DNA of 64,000 nucleotides from Sipunculus nudus (GCA_026874595.1 CM049310.1:50345058-50409057), one strand, 5' to 3'; counted from the stretch's first letter, positions 12,741-24,239 are shown. Translations and numbers: made by a program. The notes: generated by a model from the sequence alone, not told the origin.

Positions 12741-13032
12741 GCCCTGTTTCGTAGTCAGAAACTGGAATGGAATTCTGCAGATGTACATATACGTAGTTAA
12801 GTTAGCATTAAAAAAATGGAGGTGGTTACCTCCACAAAAAAAAAAAATAGTTTGAAAATTTATTTCATCTAGTGCTCTATAAACCCGTGTGCATTTTGAT
12901 TATGACTAGATCCTGGAGAGTAGGGACGCCACCTGTATTTGTTCTATTTTCCACACACTTTTCTGTTATTGAAGCCGAATGACAGCAATTGTGTTTCTCA
13001 GCTAAGCGGGGGCACTATTCCTTTCCGAGTGT

Positions 13033-13052
13033 TTGTGTGTGTGTGTGTGTGT
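13033..13052. repeat. (GT)n microsatellite
   Basis: Short GT dinucleotide run about 300 bp upstream of the first recognised exon of gene 1. Confidence 0.85.
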
Positions 13053-13346
13053 TTGTAACCCAGAATTTTAACATACGTCTGTTATATTTCCTTGCACCCA
13101 TATTTATGAACAGGAGGCTGTCATGTTGTTTTAGTTATGTTTCGATATCATCACTAAATTAACAACTTGAATCAAATGATCGGGTTTATTAAAAGCACAT
13201 TCGATATCGAAGCAATATATTTCATACATAAACTTAAGTTTTGCCAAGGCATGTGAAATGATAAAAAAAATTACGAAAGAAAATGATCAGAAGAGAAGCT
13301 GATATAAAAAATTATCCACGCTTCAAACTCATTTTCGATATTTTAG

Positions 13347-13538
13347 GAACAACATGCAGTGATTTGCCACAACCACAGAATGGAAACTTGAAGTACTCTG
13401 GTGGCAAACCAAGGTACTACGGCCAGAGGGCGCTGTTTTCATGTCGCTCTGGTTACAACCTAAGGGGTTCAACGAGCAGAACATGTAGTGGTACTGGGTC
13501 ACGTGGTGTTTGGTCAGGTTCACAACCCACATGTACAG
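13347..13538 (+). CDS. Gene 1 exon: CCP/sushi domain 1
   Basis: A class 1-1 exon encoding one complement control protein (sushi) module of about 64 residues. Four cysteines in CCP order are visible: TTCSDLPQPQNG, then ALFSCRSGYNLRGS, SRTCSGTG and WSGSQPTC. The NG after the first Cys and the Trp before the last Cys are CCP hallmarks; such modules bind protein ligands outside the cell. Acceptor TTTTAG precedes 13347 and donor GTGATT follows 13538. It is the first exon I can recognise in gene 1. An ATG at 13283 lies in the same open frame but in the preceding intron, so I do not use it as a start. Confidence 0.85.
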
Positions 13539-13721
13539 GTGATTAAGGGTACATTTGTTCCATATATGAAGCTGTCGATAAAAGGATGGCTATTTTCTAA
13601 AACTTCTACCTCTATTAAACGTGAAACCATTTTGCACAAAAAATTAACACGCACGCACTTTCTATATAAGCCTATAGATAACTCTCTCTCTTTCTCATTA
13701 ATTCTTGCATGTCTGTTCCAG

Positions 13722-13895
13722 CGGTGTCATGTGGCGACCCTGGGCGGCCGACTGGAGGACAACGCCTCGGGAGCACGTTCACTTATCCAAGCTCGGTGAC
13801 TTTCCAGTGTTTACCGGGTCATTACATGCGTGGTGCCGCCAAAATAACGTGTCTAACAACTGGACGCTGGTCAGCTAATAAACCAACATGTAATG
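13722..13895 (+). CDS. Gene 1 exon: CCP/sushi domain 2
   Basis: Second CCP module, 58 residues, class 1-1 exon, only 183 bp after the first. The cysteines occur in VSCGDPGRPTGG, VTFQCLPGHYMRG, ITCLTTGRW and KPTC. The C-G-x-PGRP opening is shared with the CCP exon of gene 2 (63727-63906) and the broken copy at 35820-35993, suggesting these modules are closely related. A strong pyrimidine-rich tract and CTGTTCCAG precede it; the donor is GTTAGT. Confidence 0.88.
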
Positions 13896-15044
13896 GTTAG
13901 TGTTTGTTCATTTATACTTAAATAGTCCTAATTCGCTTGCGTCTATATCATGAATAATGGAAAAGGCAATTGAATCAATAAAATTACTCGCGTACGGTTG
14001 ATTTATGCGGACCTCTGGTGCAATGTTTTGGGTAAATGTTTTGTATTGCCTGGAAGGCATCGAAAATCTGAGCAATCAGATAAAGCCTGCATATCTGTCC
14101 CGTTTCTGGTACATGTGGTCTAACAGTGTTGTTTGTATTTTGTTCGTTGGGTTTGATTGGTAGTTGTGATTTAGGCTCGAACACCGCACCCTTGTTCATT
14201 TTTCAAGAAATAGACGCAATAGAAGGTCGCTGAATCAAGGTCTGTGAAAGCGTAGCCATAGACTTAGTGGTAAGAAAATGAGAATATCTAGGTAGTAGTG
14301 TAAAGCTCCCGTCACGTCGCATCCCATTTATACTAGTTGTCTGTTTATAACAAGACGTATTCGAGAAATGTTGTGGACTCTCTGTTGCCGCTGTCTGTTT
14401 TTGACCAGATCAAGTTACGCTCGAGAATAGATGTGTTGCGAAAACATCAAGAGATTGCTGTTTATTCTCTTATTATTCAAAGAATAGTGATCCATGTGAT
14501 TTATGTACCACCAACTTTGTCACACATCCCATTATATCGTCCAAACTTCAGCTGCTATGATAATTTTGTAAAAGGTGCATCATGGCGCCCCGGATGTCCA
14601 AATACGGCCGAGGCTGATCTACAAGGAGCGGGAAAGCGAGTTGACTATTTATTGAGGAATGTCAGTACGCTGTATCTGAGAGCCATGTACCCGCCAAGGC
14701 GGCCGGGGTAAACTTGTGTATTCTAAACAAAACAAAATAAAAAGATTTTATTCTGAGCATCTGCACAGAAAACCTGAAACCAAGATATCAATACAAGTTT
14801 TCAAGAGACAGTCTCAGCTACAAATGGGTACGATTTTAATTAAAATGTGGGATAAAACATCTATTTTATATTTAAAAAAAAGGTTAAACCATACCCAATA
14901 AAGAACAGCAAATGTAGAAAATGAGGGTAATTCTTTTGTCTAAACTATGTTATACTTTTAATACATTGTTTGCAAATGTTTAATTAAACATGGCACAAAG
15001 GACTACTTACACTATTATAAAGCTTTTATATTGGTCGGTTGTAG
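13896..15044. other. Gene 1 intron, about 1.15 kb
   Basis: Sequence between CCP 2 and the GCC2/GCC3-like exon. A 124-codon open frame beginning at 14337 has no cysteine pattern or splice context resembling the neighbouring exons, and I do not support it as coding. Confidence 0.6.
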
Positions 15045-15200
15045 TTTGTGCTGTGAATCATTTCAAGACTGGCAGCAGTGGCGCCACCTCGTGTACACGA
15101 TGCCCAGCTCACTCACACACGGCCGGACAAGGAAGTACGACCATCAAACAATGTGTGTGCGACAGTGGGTTCAGGGGTAGCCCCGGGGGACCTTGTACTC
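15045..15200 (+). CDS. Gene 1 exon: GCC2/GCC3 (ephrin-receptor-like) module 1
   Basis: A 52-residue cysteine-rich module in a class 1-1 exon. Visible: ATSCTRCPAHSHTAGQGS, then KQCVCDSGFRGSPGGPC. The C-x2-CP-x3-HT-x2-G-S pattern followed by C-x-C-x2-G(F/Y)-G is the GCC2/GCC3 or ephrin-receptor-like signature found in many extracellular mosaic proteins. Acceptor GGTTGTAG precedes it and a strong donor GTAAGT follows. The next such module (16982-17125) has the same plan and is probably a duplicate. Confidence 0.82.
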
Positions 15201-16217
15201 GTAAGTTAGCTCGGAAAGTGTTCCATCTGATGTTTTAGAGCTCTGATAAAGTGATGAGTCACATGGATATATATATGGCATTGCTTACATATAATGTATT
15301 ATATAGATAAACAGTCCGACTTTTCATAATGCCCACATCTAAAATGAACAAAACATCATGCTGATTAAATAAGCAGGGTATTAACATGTCACAATGACAT
15401 TAGCAGAACAAATGCATTGCACATAAGATCTGGACAACATGACCGCTGGACCTGATATTCTGATCCAACTCAGTTGAGACAGCATTTTCTTATATTGGCT
15501 GGGATACCACTCAATCGAGCGCATACTCGCGCCAAGGGAAAATGATCCTACTGGTCCGCCAAGAATACTGGCTCTTGACTTGACCCTCAAAAACTTTGGT
15601 AAAAATAGTAAGAAAGGAAAAACAAACAATGAAACAAACAGACGAACATACAGAGTTGAAGACATTACCTCTTTAGCGGATGTAATTAATAAATACGCAC
15701 AGGTGAGGATACAGCCCTCCTTGGCAGAGATTACACAGAAACTCGGATGAAAACGTACTTTACTTGGCTGCGGTAAACATATACAAATATGTATGTATAA
15801 AACTTGGCATGGATTAGGGGCTATGTAAAATGTATACAATAATGTACAAACTATCATCGTTTTTACTATGACAATTTCCTATTTATTTGTTATGCCGTTT
15901 TAACCACGTCGATTCCTCATACTCGACGTATATTTCATATCATCCAATGTCGCGTGATATGTCCTTATGGTCTTAGCTCAGTAGCTCCCTAGGCGAAATA
16001 TCTAATGTGACAAATTTCGTTTCTGTACATTGTTTACTGCAGGCCTACCTAAATTTTATATTGATTTTAATATATTTATATGACGTAGACCAGGACACAA
16101 TATCAAAAAAATAATATTAATGAATACAATAAAATAAATTTACATACATGTTTATATGATTCAGCACATTTTTAGCAAAAAAAAAAACATAACATGAATT
16201 AATTGTAATTTATGTAG

Positions 16218-16394
16218 AAATAAGATGCCCGTCTCTCAATGCTCCTGCAAATGGCAAAGTGAGCTCGTGTCACACAACGGCAAATGGCGCCTGCACCATC
16301 GCATGTAATAAAGGGTACATCCGGTCCAGTGGAGATGGGGTCAGAAAGTGCAACCTGGACGGAAAATGGTCAGGCTCAAACCCGGTCTGTTCAG
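16218..16394 (+). CDS. Gene 1 exon: CCP/sushi domain 3
   Basis: A 59-residue CCP module in a class 1-1 exon: IRCPSLNAPANGKVSSC, GACTIACNKGYIRSSGDG, RKCNLDGKWSGSNPVC. It has extra cysteines near the N-terminal half compared with CCP 1 and 2 (SSC and GAC), giving six in all; this variant occurs in SVEP1- and selectin-type CCPs. The acceptor is TTATGTAG and the donor GTAAGA. An ATG at 16259 inside the exon is not a start; the exon opens upstream of it at the splice acceptor. Confidence 0.85.
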
Positions 16395-16981
16395 GTAAGA
16401 ATATTGGTGTGTATATATCGGATGATTATATTAGTGTGTTTCTAGAATAACTTAATTGAAAACCTTGTGAATATCTGAGACCGTATGAAAATTAAAACAC
16501 ACACATGGACTTGCGAGATCCGGCTTACTTTCTAATAACAATACAACCTCTTGAGATGTTGTGGCTTTTCGTTTCCAATTTTTTGTTATGACATATCTCG
16601 TGGTATGCAATATGTGTATACTATAAGGTGCATATTGAATAAAATAATTTAAAAGTATTATTAATCAAGCGGACCAGCCGATAAGTAGGTCATTTCAGCC
16701 AAAAGGTAAGCCGCAACAGGCTCGTTGTGCACACACACATTGACAAACATTAAAGATAATATAATGTAATCTGAAAAAGTTTCAGGCCAACCCAAGACTG
16801 GTCATTGCCACTGTTCGTTGGTATGATGCTCACTCTCTTAGATTTAACTAAAGTTCCCCCCCAAGAAACGGTTTAAACTTAAGGTGTGAGCGAATTTATA
16901 CAAATATACCGTTATACAGAAAGTATGTTTTATCAAATTAAAATCAACATAAATATTCAGTATATTTTTGTTTCTGCAAAG

Positions 16982-17125
16982 CCTGTCCCAAGAACACTTA
17001 TCAAGCGACCGACACGAAGTGCCAACCGTGCGGTGCACACAGTCACACGACAGGTGTCGCCAGTGTACGGACCGACTGTGTCTGCAACAACGGATACTCA
17101 GGGCCAGCAGGCGGAACGTGCAACG
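16982..17125 (+). CDS. Gene 1 exon: GCC2/GCC3 (ephrin-receptor-like) module 2
   Basis: Read in phase 1 from the acceptor TTTCTGCAAAG, this 48-residue exon gives CPKNTYQATDTKCQPCG, then HSHTTGVAS, DCVCNNGYSGPAGGTC. It is a close match in plan to the exon at 15045-15200, including the HSHT and CVC-x2-G(Y/F) blocks, so the two arose by exon duplication. The correct frame contains no ATG at its beginning; a longer ATG-initiated frame across the same bases (16886-17239) is a shadow that loses the cysteine pattern. The donor is GTAGGT. Confidence 0.85.
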
Positions 17126-18324
17126 GTAGGTTGTATGCCAAACGAACGGGCTTATTATTATGTACTAATTTATTTCAAACGAAAAATAAATAGATTGATA
17201 TATACGAGCGCAGAGAGAATGCTGAGTGCATGTTACTGATTGGTGATGGGAATTGAAAATTTACATGGCCTCTAACAGTAAATTGAACCATTCAGACTGT
17301 TATGTCAGCAGATAAGTCCCTAATGATACTGGGCTTCGGAGGCCCTGGGTTAGAATACTTGGGAGCCACAAATTTAATACAATAGTGTCGTTAATCCGAA
17401 CAGTATTAATCCAAAAACCGTTTATCCGAAATCGAAACTGAAAAAAAATATATATTCATATTCAACAATGGAATAAATTCTGATTTTCCAGGGCCAATTA
17501 GCAATACTTCCAATGTATTTACATGAAAAAGATTAAATTGATGGAAAACCTAACAAAATGCTGATGCAAACGTTTATTTTGGACTAGCTTCATGAAGTCA
17601 TGTCGGTCGATCTCAGGTTATTCCCTGTACTCGGCGGCAGATTGGCACTCATTTGGAATCGTTTATCCGAAGGATCCTTTGACTGAACAAAACCCTGTCC
17701 CCCTTGATTATTCGGATAAACGACGTTCTGTCTTAGCACCTTGTCATGAAAACAAAACCTCGTTCTTTTCTTATTACTTTTTGAAAGTAGAACATAGTCT
17801 AAAGTTTATCTTTGTTAAAAAGATGGTCGAGGTCCAGGTCAAACTCTGCCCATATGCAAATCCGGCGCGAGGTTTCTAAAACCCCTTACTCAAGTGTATG
17901 ACTAAAAAACGTGTCTTCTTCATCTCTTATTCTTGGCTTCTCTTCACTGCAGTGTCAAATGATCGAATCGTCCATGTGAAAAACTCTTCTTAAAATAAAG
18001 GCCCTTTTTAGTTCCTTATTTTTTGCACGGAAAGGACAAGAAAGTAAAATGGTGAAATACCTCCCGACCATGCCGTGTTTTTCCTGATGAAATATTTTAG
18101 GTTAATAATCTTTGAGTTCTTGTGTTTTCCTTCAAGGTATTTTTCGCTTTACATAATCTTTTAGAAATGAACCAATGCATCCCCAATTTGAAGATAAGCT
18201 GAAGTCTCTCCTGTAAGTGAACATTTAATGCAAAATGAACCTACAAAGAACCCTGTAACAGAATTTTTTATTTACCTCATTTATTTATTTGATACAACAT
18301 CTGACCTGGTTTTGTACATTACAG
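17126..18324. other. Gene 1 intron with Tigger/pogo-like MITE
   Basis: An intron of about 1.2 kb. Within it, 17386-17727 is bounded by inverted segments: GTCGTTAATCCGAAC at the left and TTCGGATAAACGAC (with flanking bases) at the right, with a further TTTATCCGAAATCG block inside the left end. The GTCGTTTATCCGAA motif is reminiscent of pogo/Tigger-type termini. No transposase is present. No exon is evident in the remainder of the intron. Confidence 0.45.
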
Positions 18325-18453
18325 ATGTGAACGAATGCGGAAGCGGTAACGCTGGTTGTGAACAGAAGTGTGAGAACACGGTCGGCTCCTACAAATGTGT
18401 CTGTAACATTCCTGGCTTCAGAACAGACGGTACAAACACCAGGAAGTGTGAGG
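18325..18453 (+). CDS. Gene 1 exon: calcium-binding EGF-like domain
   Basis: A 43-residue exon with the calcium-binding EGF consensus: DVNECGSG opening, GCEQKCENTVGSYKC, then VCNIPGFR and a final RKC. The D-V-N-E pair and the N-x4-(Y/F) block are the residues that coordinate calcium in this family. The six cysteines are in EGF order. Class 1-1 exon with acceptor ATTACAG and donor GTAAGT. Such domains rigidify extracellular mosaic proteins; its position between a GCC2/GCC3-like module and a CCP is consistent with that role. Confidence 0.92.
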
Positions 18454-18882
18454 GTAAGTAACTTGAATTTTACGGTTATAGGAGTATGTGTGTAGAACTA
18501 ATGCGCGCGTCTCAATGTGAAGGAATTATGTGAACTTTACTTGGAGGATTTGTTTATACAAACTGTAAACTCATGATGCCATTATTTATTGATGCACATT
18601 ATGTATGTTTATATGTGTGTCATATTTGTCTAATTTACATTAACTATAGCCTTACTTTAAATAAGAACTAAACGTAGTGCACGCGGTCTTAAATCCTTTA
18701 AATCAGAACCATCTCAACGTTGCTTCACACAAATAGTCCACGTTGTCAACAAATTCCAAAACTTCCATAACATAACATAAGTATAAACGGCTTATATCAA
18801 TACAAAACATAAACAATTAAATACAAATAACTTAAAAGACCTAAATGTTAACTGAATGATTGGTTGATCGACTCACTTGCAG

Positions 18883-19092
18883 AATACCTGAAGTGTCCAG
18901 CGTTTCCGACTCCCGCCAATGGTGGCGCTGTGTGTAATCGTATCCTCGCTGTTAACACCCGACGTTGTAAGGTGAAATGTAACCATGGTTACGATCACAT
19001 AGCGTCACCCCAGGAGTTTGAGGAGTGTGGACCTAACACGGGCTGGGAGTGGTCCTTCAAGGTGGCAGGACGCGATATAACACCGTGTATTG
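18883..19092 (+). CDS. Gene 1 exon: CCP-like domain 4
   Basis: A 70-residue class 1-1 exon. Cysteines lie in LKCPAFPTPANGGAVC, TRRCKVKCNHGYDHI, FEECGPNTGWEWS and ITPC. The CP-x-P-x-P-NG opening and the C-x-G(Y)-x pattern with a late Trp mark it as a sushi-like module of the six-cysteine type, longer than usual at its C-terminal end. Acceptor ACTTGCAG; donor GTGAGG. It directly precedes the long spacer exon. Confidence 0.8.
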
Positions 19093-19614
19093 GTGAGGTT
19101 TTGTGTTTTGAATTGAAACTTATCTTTCGCTGCAGAATAGCCATATTCCACTTTTAAATAACCTTGATTTCCCGACCCAAGGGGCTGATGGGACCAATGC
19201 AGACGTTCTTGGTAGACTGTCTAACGTTGGAGCGGAAAATTGCTGGGACTGTAGCAATGCAGTTTAGTCAGCCCTAATTCAAACATAGTTATGAACTAAG
19301 TTATAATTAAACTATACAGGTTCGATAAGTCTTGCAATGTTTTATTATGATCCAAAATAAGCTTTTGAAACTTTCCCAGTGAGGACAAAGTCTCTTACGC
19401 ACTATAAATAGATTCCTTTCAGTTTCTTTAAACGTCTTCTCATGAAAAAAAATAATTGCGTGCTTCATAAGTCATATGTAAATGTTCAATTGTGAAAAGA
19501 ATGCTTAAATTACATATTGTGTAATTATATGATTTTAACATTTAGTGCAAATGTTATTTTATTGATCTTAATATTGACATAATCTTTAATAGAAATGTGG
19601 TATTTATTTCCCAG
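19093..19614. other. Gene 1 intron
   Basis: About 520 bp, AT-rich, ending in a TATTTATTTCCCAG acceptor. Nothing else is recognised in it. Confidence 0.6.
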
Positions 19615-20286
19615 AACAAGTCTTTCAGGGAGTCACCATGGCAGCCTCGGTGTTTTACTTCGATGATCAGTGCGGCTCCTTGACAACCGCTCAGCGTCAG
19701 GAATTACGGAGACAATTCGTCACTATGCTCCAGGCCAGAGGACTCTGTAAGTTCAAAGGTCAACAAGTGTGTAACATTGACCAGGTCAGGATCGAATGTG
19801 GAGATGTGGATGACTTTGGTGACTTGTTTGGTGACAGCCTTAGAAAGAAGAGAAGTACGGTCACAGTTCAGGGGAAGAGAGTTCTTAAAATTTCCTTCGC
19901 CATTGAAGTACCGCCGGTGTCAGTGCGCAACGTCAGCTGTGGTCGTTATTGTGGGAAGACACCAGTTGATAGTGAGGCCTGCAAGAAAACATGTAGAGAT
20001 AGGTATATGGGTGCAATGAACTCCACTGTAAACCAAGCCGGGGAACAGTTAAAAACGCTGTTCCAGTCAAATGTGCGCGTCAGGCCACAAGTTCCACAAA
20101 GAAGAAATAAAGACTCTGGGACCAGTGGTCGCCTTAAACCGCAGGGGACATCGGGGAAAGAGGTGACCAGCACGTTAGTTCTGTCAGTAGGTGGACGTAC
20201 CCTACTCCCGGCCTCGCCCAATATCACACTCAATGAAGCGAAGAAAGAATGCAAGCCTGGAACGATTGACCAAAAAGGATTCTGCA
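19615..20286 (+). CDS. Gene 1 exon: long spacer region with furin-type site
   Basis: A 672-bp class 1-1 exon (224 residues), much longer than its neighbours. The first half (VFYFDDQCGSLT, LCKFKGQQVCNID, RIECGD) has paired cysteines. A tetrabasic RKKR at about residue 80 of the exon is a consensus proprotein-convertase site. A second cysteine cluster follows (NVSCGRYCGKTP, EACKKTCRDRY), then a basic, low-complexity linker and a TLVLSVGGRTLLP strand-rich part ending CKPGTIDQKGFC, which completes the following GCC2/GCC3 module. I do not recognise the fold; a spacer in this position before GCC2/GCC3 repeats is known from SCUBE- and SVEP1-like proteins, but homology is not shown here. The ATG at 19638 is internal. 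Confidence 0.8.
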
Positions 20287-21539
20287 GTGAGCATTTTTTT
20301 TATTTCTAAATAGTGATTTAACCAAGAGTTTATATATGTTATCTTTGTCATCTGAGCCAGTTGGTGAACAGTGGTACGAAGTTAGAGACTGCTTATAGAC
20401 AAATATATTTCTAAGCGATCCAAGGCTCTGATCCCTGCCTCAACCTGTAGTAAGGTAGATAAAACAGTACGCTCCCAAGACAGCGGGTATCTTGCGCTTC
20501 CAAAGAAGCTACTGGTTTTACTGCTGCCTAATATGACCCGTTACGATAGACTTAGACACCAGGTGGCAGGTCGGTGTCCGCTGAATTATCCTGCGTTTGA
20601 TGTGACTAGCAGCCAAAAAAAGATGCTAGTTAACAAACAATTGAAACAATTTGGCTACGCCCAAAGCTGTGCTATGGCTACTCTTAGTGGATAATAGGTC
20701 AAAATTTGCCCCCTCTGCGTTTTCGAATCATCGAACGATTATGACATTCAGATTTAATTAGTGCAGCAATGTATTCCTTGCCAGCAAATGGATGCCAATT
20801 CAGCGAGCTATGCACGGAGCCAGTGTTGTTCCAGTTCGTTTGAGTGACAGCTCACCGACAGGGCATCCTGTGTGCACAGGTAGACCTACCTCTGCCAACC
20901 ACGTGTCAGGCCATTCTCCCTGAGCCTGTGGTCTATTCAAACGGTTGCCTTGGCAATGAGCTGTCACTCAAAACGAAATGTAACAACATTGGCCCCGTGC
21001 ATTCCTCGCTTGGCTTGTATCCGTTTTGCTGGCAACACTTGCCAAATATATTGTAGACTCCTTATCGAATGAGTTATGTGTCGCGTTTCTGGCATTGTTT
21101 ACATGCAGTCAAGAGGACCACACATTTATGTAATCAGTTATGGTCTAGCTCATACAAAATGACCTCTTCCATCCCTTAAAAGATTTCTCCAACACCATTT
21201 ATATTTGCTATAAATCATGTGACCCTTGCAGCCAATCATAGAGGATGTGACTTCCAGCACTGGGCCTCATCTGATTGGCCCACCATACAATGCTCCCCTC
21301 TCGTGTAAGGACCCAAAAACCAGGCAAAATCAAACAGCGCTTGAGATATAGGAAGTAGACCTATAGGTAAAGCGCTGTGTAAAGAGCGTAATAAAACAGA
21401 AGCTGAGAAGTAACAGTTGCAAAGAATAGAGATAATAAATGTTAATGATCCCAAAATAGATAAATAGTAAATACTTTTAGTAAATTAAATAAATTTACAT
21501 TTATTTAAATATTTATTTATTAAAATTTATTTTCTTCAG
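20287..21539. other. Gene 1 last intron with fold-back element
   Basis: An intron of about 1.25 kb. It contains inverted arms at 20778-20854 and 20957-21035 (about 77-80 bp each, sharing TTGCCAGCAAA, TGCACGG and GAGTGACAGCTCA in reverse complement) separated by ~100 bp. This is a fold-back or MITE-like insertion without coding capacity. No additional exon is needed: both flanking exons are phase 1 and join in frame. Confidence 0.6.
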
Positions 21540-21706
21540 TGCCATGTAACCGTGGGTCGATGTGGAACGCCCAGACTAAGAAGTGTCAACTCTGCCCACG
21601 TGGTACACATGCCCCGAAGGAGGGGTTGACGCGCTGCCTGCCCTGCCCTCTGGGGTACACAGCCCCCACAACTGGGGCCAAGGAATGTGTTAATAAACAT
21701 TCATGA
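21540..21706 (+). CDS. Gene 1 terminal exon: GCC2/GCC3 module and stop
   Basis: Completes the last module begun at the end of the previous exon. In phase 1 it reads PCNRGSMWN, KKCQLCPRGTHAPKEG, TRCLPCPLGYTAPTTG, KECVNKHS, then TGA at 21704-21706. The C-x2-CP-x-GT/GY repeats are the GCC2/GCC3 signature. The acceptor is TTTTCTTCAG. The protein ends within a few residues of the module, so no membrane anchor follows and the product is predicted to be secreted. AATAAA signals at about 22008 and 23007 are candidate polyadenylation sites. Confidence 0.88.
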
Positions 21707-23030
21707 ACCAACAAGCATGCCAACTATTTAACCAAAAGGATGGAACAAAACTATGATACGATTATATCAAATTTTAATTATCCTGTATTATAATTAGACG
21801 GAGGATTTTGCTCTTAAAATATACTCAACATACATGGCTTAGTATACACACATTAATATTGATTGTACAAGTAAAAGTTATCACTATATAACAGCAGCTG
21901 TTATGTAAATATGAAGCAGTCGAGCATGAAATAGATTTTCAAAATCGCATAAAACAAAGAAATCAAGGTAAGTCAGGATAAGTATAGTATTCGCTATTTC
22001 TGGAAAAAAATAAAGTAAAAGTCTCTATCTTTTCTTTGTTGATATATTTAAGTAAACATTGGACAGTGATAGATTTGAAATTAGCCGGGATTCAACGAGG
22101 GTGACCTCGTTTTTGGCATTCAGAGTAGAAATGTATACTTTCATCTACTTTATGACAGATATGTCACGTTCATATCGGACACGCCTTGAATTGATAAGTT
22201 ATTTCATTTCTATGGGGTGCGTTTATTGATGCCTGACTTTGAATTTTGATAAATTTATCAATTGTACAAACTTGTAAACAAACGTTCCCCGTCGGCATAA
22301 AATGCCTACAGGGCCAACCTATATAGCAGCTGTTAGCCAAGGGACCAGGTTCAGCAGAAACATGCCTTTTCGTTTTAAGGTTGAACCATTACTGGTTGAT
22401 CTCAAGTTTGTATATATATTCTTTATACAACATGAAGGAATTTTGAATGAAGATAAATACAGAAATGATTGCCAACTGGTGTCAGAGTCAGTTAGATGCA
22501 TGGTGTATTGCCAGGATATGAGTGATTAATGAAACCCAATTATCTACTCATTGGCATAAAAGTGGGTTTTCAGTTTGAAAACTGCATAACTCAAGAATTA
22601 CACTGGACATTTCCCATTAACAGCTGCACAAATAACTGTTGACTGCACGTTAAAATATCCCCTGTTTTGAACATGAAAATGTATATGGATGTCATCGTGA
22701 AATCAAGAGGATTTATATCAAGAAGTACTAGATCGTGGTAATCTAAATAAACAATATTGCTGTAATTATTTTTGTAATTATTTTAAAAAATTCGATCGGT
22801 CAGTGTTACGTTATATCTGTGATAAATCTATGACGTTAACATTTGATGCTATGCTACTGTAGTTTCCGTCCTTAATATACTATAACCGTAAAAAGTATAC
22901 TTTTATACTGACATAGTATTATTGGACTGTAAGCCTCTTTGGTTAAAATAAGGAGTACGGTTTAAACTTATTGCTTTTCAATAGAATGAATGTATGGACT
23001 ATTTTGTAAAATAAAGTGCTTTGTAATCAT
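21707..23030 (+). other. Probable 3' UTR and downstream region of gene 1
   Basis: AT-rich sequence after the stop with AATAAA-like hexamers near 22008 and 23007. The true cleavage site cannot be fixed. No further coding segment is recognised. Confidence 0.4.
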
Positions 23031-23639
23031 GCGTCTTGATCATTGACTTTCTAAAAAAATTTGTTTATCATTAACCTTGACAATTATTGTATGGGGAACC
23101 TTGTTATATGTTATTAATTTTTAACCATGCGTCTTAACAATTTCTCTGAATAGTTGCATACGGCCGGGTTAGTACAACTCTAGATAACGATTCTCATACA
23201 CAGCCAATATCAACTAGTTGTGACAGTTTCGTCAGTTAACGTCAGTTACGGACTTCATCAGACTGTGATGACTCTATTTTGCGGGCCACTATGTACTAGA
23301 AGTATCAGAGTCATTCTGTCGCCTGTTCAAGAAACATGGCATAAAAACCAGACATGGGGTAATTGCTTTATATATGTATCAATTACGGTTACGATTACTT
23401 ATTTACGATTACATTTATGATTACCAAAGTAAATACATGTAATCGACTACGATTATTTTATGAAAACTTCAAAAAGGAATCACGATTACAGCCAGGAATA
23501 CAAACTTTATAATTGCATACTCTCACCTTTATTCAAATGCATTAAAGAGAAAAAAAAACTTGCGCAAAACAGTGAAAGACTAATTAGTCTCATCAAGATA
23601 TAAATACTGGTAGATGTAGTCAAAGAGTCTGAAGGAAAA

Positions 23640-24235
23640 CTAGAATTGATTTACATCGCTTCAAATATTCAGGGAGGTCCTAGGTAAATGTCCTTGGAAA
23701 CATGAAATTAGGTCACTGTGACCTATATTCTGCGACCAAAAAGAAAAATATCTCATATGAGCACCCTGGATGTCAGACGGGCACAAATTGTATCTATTAG
23801 GCCTAGAATCTTTCAATGCAACACCAAGGGAAGTACTAGACAAAACTCATATTACAACTGAAATTGGATCATGGTGACCTAAATTTTGCGACCTAAGGGA
23901 AAAAGATATCATATGAGCACCCAGACTTGGAACAAAGTGTATCCATTAGGCCCACAATCTTCTAACGTAATATTCAGCGAGGTCCTAGGTAAATGTCTTG
24001 GGGGGGGGGGGGGGGGGGGAAACCTGAAATTAGGTCACTGTGACCTATATTCTGCGACCTATAGGAAAAATATGTCACATGAGCATCCTGAATGTCAGAT
24101 GGGCACAAATTGTATCTGTTTGGTCTAGAATCTTCTAATGCAACATACAAATAGGTTCTAGGCAAATCTCCTTGGAAACCTGAACATTAGGTCACGGTAA
24201 CATACATTTTGCGACCTACGGCCGACACAGCCCAG
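23640..24235. repeat. Tandem/dispersed repeat with ~155-bp units
   Basis: Four related units each carrying AGGTCACTGTGACCTATATT or a variant, a TTTGCGACC block, an ATGAGCACCC-like block and a TAGAATCTT-like block. A poly-G run of 19 interrupts one unit at about 24001. The sequence resembles the GTGACC-containing part of the dispersed repeat at 4354-5010. Non-coding. Confidence 0.6.
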
Positions 24236-24239
24236 ACAC

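Larger units (their letters stand above)
13347..21706 (+). other. Gene 1 model: secreted CCP/GCC2-GCC3/cbEGF mosaic protein, 3' part
   Basis: Nine exons form one open reading path with consensus splice sites and phase-1 junctions throughout: 13347-13538, 13722-13895, 15045-15200, 16218-16394, 16982-17125, 18325-18453, 18883-19092, 19615-20286, 21540-21706. Domain order is CCP, CCP, GCC2/GCC3-like, CCP, GCC2/GCC3-like, calcium-binding EGF, CCP-like, a ~224-residue spacer, GCC2/GCC3, stop. CCP and GCC2/GCC3 modules together recall SVEP1/SCUBE-type extracellular matrix or complement-related proteins, but no VWA, CUB or pentraxin exon is visible. The first recognised exon begins inside a codon, so at least one exon is missing upstream; by analogy with gene 2 this should be signal peptide and TSP1/EGF exons, possibly before the window start. 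Confidence 0.8.

Noticed and set aside
13283-13346. ATG at 13283 as the start of gene 1
   Set aside because: It precedes a good splice acceptor, gives no signal peptide, and the exon joins in phase 1 like all others.
14337-14711. 124-codon ORF in a gene 1 intron
   Set aside because: No cysteine module, no flanking splice sites in phase; neighbouring exons join without it.
16886-17239. 117-codon ATG-initiated ORF across a gene 1 exon
   Set aside because: Wrong frame; the spliced phase-1 frame from 16982 gives the GCC2/GCC3 cysteine pattern, this one does not.
17270-17360. tRNA-like string (AAGTCCCTAATGATACTGG then CCTGGGTTAGAATAC)
   Set aside because: Box B is poor and no body or termini follow; too weak for a SINE call.
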